From Bacteroidota bacterium (GTDB taxonomy: Bacteria > Bacteroidota > Bacteroidia > Bacteroidales > Lentimicrobiaceae), in assembly GCA_009773515.1 (NCBI GenBank), contig WSXX01000012.1:124001-188000 (forward strand): a DNA stretch of 64,000 nucleotides. Reading direction: 5' to 3'. A program made the translations under genes and the position numbers. Position 1 is the first letter of the stretch, and each line of letters begins with the position of its first letter. Below are positions 62,475-64,000 of the stretch, piece by piece. A model generated the notes under the pieces. That model was not told the DNA's origin, ran no database searches, and saw only the letters and a program-made list of their open reading frames with translations.

Positions 62475-63418
62475 CCCTTACCCTGTTCTTCAAACATCTT
62501 TTTCAATCCTTTTGCAACCGGATAATCAGGTTGGTAATCAAGCAATCTTCTGGCTTTGCTGATATCGGCATAGGTAATTTCCACATCGCCGGGCTGCATG
62601 GGTTGCCATTCGATAATTGCCTTTTTGCCCAGTGTTTTTTCAATGCCACGAACGAGATCAATGAGCGAAATGGTGTCGCTGTTGCCGAGATTCAGGATTT
62701 CATAACCCTTCAGGTTTCGGGCCGAAGCCATAATTCCCGCCACAATGTCTTCCACAAAAGTGTAGTCACGACGGGTAGATCCATCGCCAAACAAGGTAAT
62801 CGGAGAGCCTTCACTTATTTTCCGGCCAAACTGCTGAATGGCCATTTCGGGGCGTTGTCCGGGACCATAAACCGTAAAAAATCTCAGACAGAAAATATTG
62901 AAATTGTAAAGGTGATGATAAGTGTAACACAACAGTTCTCCTGCCTTTTTTGATGCTGCATATGGCGATATCGGGTTATCTACCGCATCGCTTTCGCTGA
63001 AAGGTACCTTTTTATTATTGCCGTAAACCGATGACGATGAAGCAAACAACAGGTTATTCAGGCCCGTTTTCCGCATCGCTTCCAGAAGACTGAGTGTTCC
63101 GTTAACATTCACATCATAATAAAGAGCGGGTTGCTCAATTGATGGCCTTACTCCGGCCCGGGCTGCCAGATGTATGACCACTTCAGGCTTTTCATCTTCA
63201 AGAATTCGTTCAAGCAGCTGATTGTTGCGGATATCGCCTTCATACAGCCTGAAACCCGGAAAATTTTCCAGTTTACTGATCACATTTCTCTTAATCTGTG
63301 GATCATAGAAATCATCGAAGTTATCAATGCCGGCAATACCAATGCCTTGCTGTAACATGGCAGCAGCAAGGTTAGATCCTATAAATCCGGCAACGCCGGT
63401 GATGAATGCTTTTTTCAT
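62465..63418 (-). CDS. NAD-dependent nucleotide-sugar epimerase (UDP-glucuronate 4-epimerase-like)
   Basis: A 317-residue extended SDR. It has the Rossmann motif ITGVAGFIGSNLAAAML, the NFDDFYDPQIKR segment typical of UDP-glucuronate epimerases, VVIHLAARAGVRPSIEQPAL, SSSSVYGNN (Ser) and YAASKKAGELLCYTY (Tyr/Lys). FFTVYGPGQRPEMAIQQFGR and the GDGSTRRDYTFVEDIV C-terminal region are typical of this group. It converts UDP-glucuronate to UDP-galacturonate or acts on a similar sugar for surface glycans. The last residues (GNF) come from the ATTAGAA repeat, so the C-terminus may be recently changed. The partial membrane gene ends four bases upstream, so the two are probably cotranscribed. Confidence 0.9.
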   Translation of the reverse strand: MKKAFITGVAGFIGSNLAAAMLQQGIGIAGIDNFDDFYDPQIKRNVISKLENFPGFRLYEGDIRNNQLLERILEDEKPEVVIHLAARAGVRPSIEQPALYYDVNVNGTLSLLEAMRKTGLNNLLFASSSSVYGNNKKVPFSESDAVDNPISPYAASKKAGELLCYTYHHLYNFNIFCLRFFTVYGPGQRPEMAIQQFGRKISEGSPITLFGDGSTRRDYTFVEDIVAGIMASARNLKGYEILNLGNSDTISLIDLVRGIEKTLGKKAIIEWQPMQPGDVEITYADISKARRLLDYQPDYPVAKGLKKMFEEQGKGNF

Positions 63419-63421
63419 GTT

Positions 63422-64000
63422 TTACTGATTTTCAATATCATGAATTACCACATTGCCTGATAGCTGCAATTTTAAGGCCTTCTCATTCAGACTGAAATAT
63501 ATGCCAAAAAGTGATACCAGCGCGGTTATAACATAAAATAAAAGGCTTAGCGCGATGGATTGATGAATGTCGAGCTGCATAAGCTCAGCACCGAACAAAA
63601 ATGTAATCTCCCGGGAACCTATTCCACCGATTGTGATTGGTAATGTTGCCACGATGGATGAAATCAGAAACAAAAAAAGATAAGAAAGTGTTTGATCCTG
63701 ATTGTTGTTGGCATAAAGGATAAACCATGCCGAAATAAGCTGAGCCACCTGAACAGCAAGCGAATACAGGTTGGTTTTGTTCAGGCTTGTTTTAAAATCC
63801 TTAAAAAACCAATGAATCCCTGCATAATAAGTAATAATAGAAACAGGAATCAATCCGGCAGCAAAATACTTATAAATCAGTGGTATGGGAATGAGAAGCG
63901 CCAGTATCATGGCAAGTACAAAAAGTGCCAGTACACCGTTGACCCTATCAAGAAGCACCGCCCAGAAAAGCTTTTTGGCTTTTGTGTGATATTTGCGGTT
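63422..64000 (-). CDS. LPG-synthase-TM (UPF0104)-family membrane protein, partial
   Basis: The reading frame is open to the right edge of the window, so this is the C-terminal ~190 residues of a longer protein. The upstream frame reads KAKKLFWAVLLDRVNGVLAL, so a GTG at 63958 is not the real start. Six hydrophobic spans are seen, with the typical SIVATLPITIGGIGSREITF loop and FGAELMQLDIHQSIALSLLF of the lysylphosphatidylglycerol-synthase transmembrane / UPF0104 family, often found as flippase-like proteins beside glycan genes. It lies just before the epimerase gene and is likely in the same surface-polysaccharide or lipid unit. The substrate is unknown. Confidence 0.85.
   Translation of the reverse strand, partial: NRKYHTKAKKLFWAVLLDRVNGVLALFVLAMILALLIPIPLIYKYFAAGLIPVSIITYYAGIHWFFKDFKTSLNKTNLYSLAVQVAQLISAWFILYANNNQDQTLSYLFLFLISSIVATLPITIGGIGSREITFLFGAELMQLDIHQSIALSLLFYVITALVSLFGIYFSLNEKALKLQLSGNVVIHDIENQ

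Noticed and set aside
1-64000. tRNA, rRNA, riboswitch or integrase genes
   Set aside because: None was recognised by eye on either strand; tRNAs can be missed without a covariance search.

Overview
The window looks like chromosomal DNA of a Bacteroidota bacterium, probably in or near Bacteroidales/Marinilabiliales. The evidence is type IX secretion C-terminal sorting domains (24964-26658, 31909-34014), lipoproteins with a Cys soon after a short signal, Bacteroidota-style -7 boxes (TAnnTTTG) before many genes, a glycogen synthase-phosphorylase fusion, an OmpA protein with thrombospondin-type calcium repeats, and few Shine-Dalgarno sequences. I saw no rRNA or tRNA gene, CRISPR array, prophage or transposase gene. 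Base composition looks fairly even by eye, except for an AT-rich desert at 26.7-27.7 kb and an AT-richer gene at 31.9-34.0 kb.

Layout. 0-8.6 kb: the end of a FliG-like-domain protein, the glycogen synthase-phosphorylase fusion, a FabG-type reductase, a secreted protein and a membrane VWA protein. 8.7-16.4 kb (mostly minus): a TPR protein, an ABC permease/ATPase pair, SlyD (plus strand), then the dnaA - tyrosine phosphatase - threonine dehydratase - RsmI-like methyltransferase run, and a YigZ/IMPACT protein. 16.6-24.8 kb: two EamA transporters, an OmpA/DNA-glycosylase-like/HIT operon, an unrecognised protein and PrmC. 25-34 kb: a secreted subtilase, a non-coding desert with palindromic operator-like sites ahead of an XRE regulator, Ndk, a NrnA-like phosphoesterase, two FKBP lipoproteins and a delta-60 repeat protein. 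34-40.3 kb: small secreted proteins, YggS, a lipoprotein, a nitronate monooxygenase and a TPR-like protein. 40.36-40.63 kb: a 274-bp non-coding element with perfect 18-bp inverted ends.

40.8-50.5 kb is the most system-like part. It is a single-strand run of thiolase, SDR reductase, KAS III-like protein lacking the usual His and Asn, Na+ symporter, acyl-CoA ligase, lipoprotein, outer-membrane barrel and exported alpha/beta hydrolase. Together these could release, import, CoA-activate and process an ester-derived carboxylic acid; the substrate is unknown. 51.0-59.8 kb is one 2900-codon gene for a cyclic beta-1,2-glucan synthase (GT84, glycoamylase-like/GH189, GH94). 60-64 kb: a methyltransferase, an adenylate kinase with a second, apparently inactive kinase domain, a nucleotide-sugar epimerase and the end of an LPG-synthase-type membrane protein. 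The adenylate kinase gene lies between two copies of the same 7-bp tandem repeat.

All calls come from reading the sequence and translations; no database search was run. Family names rest on visible motifs.
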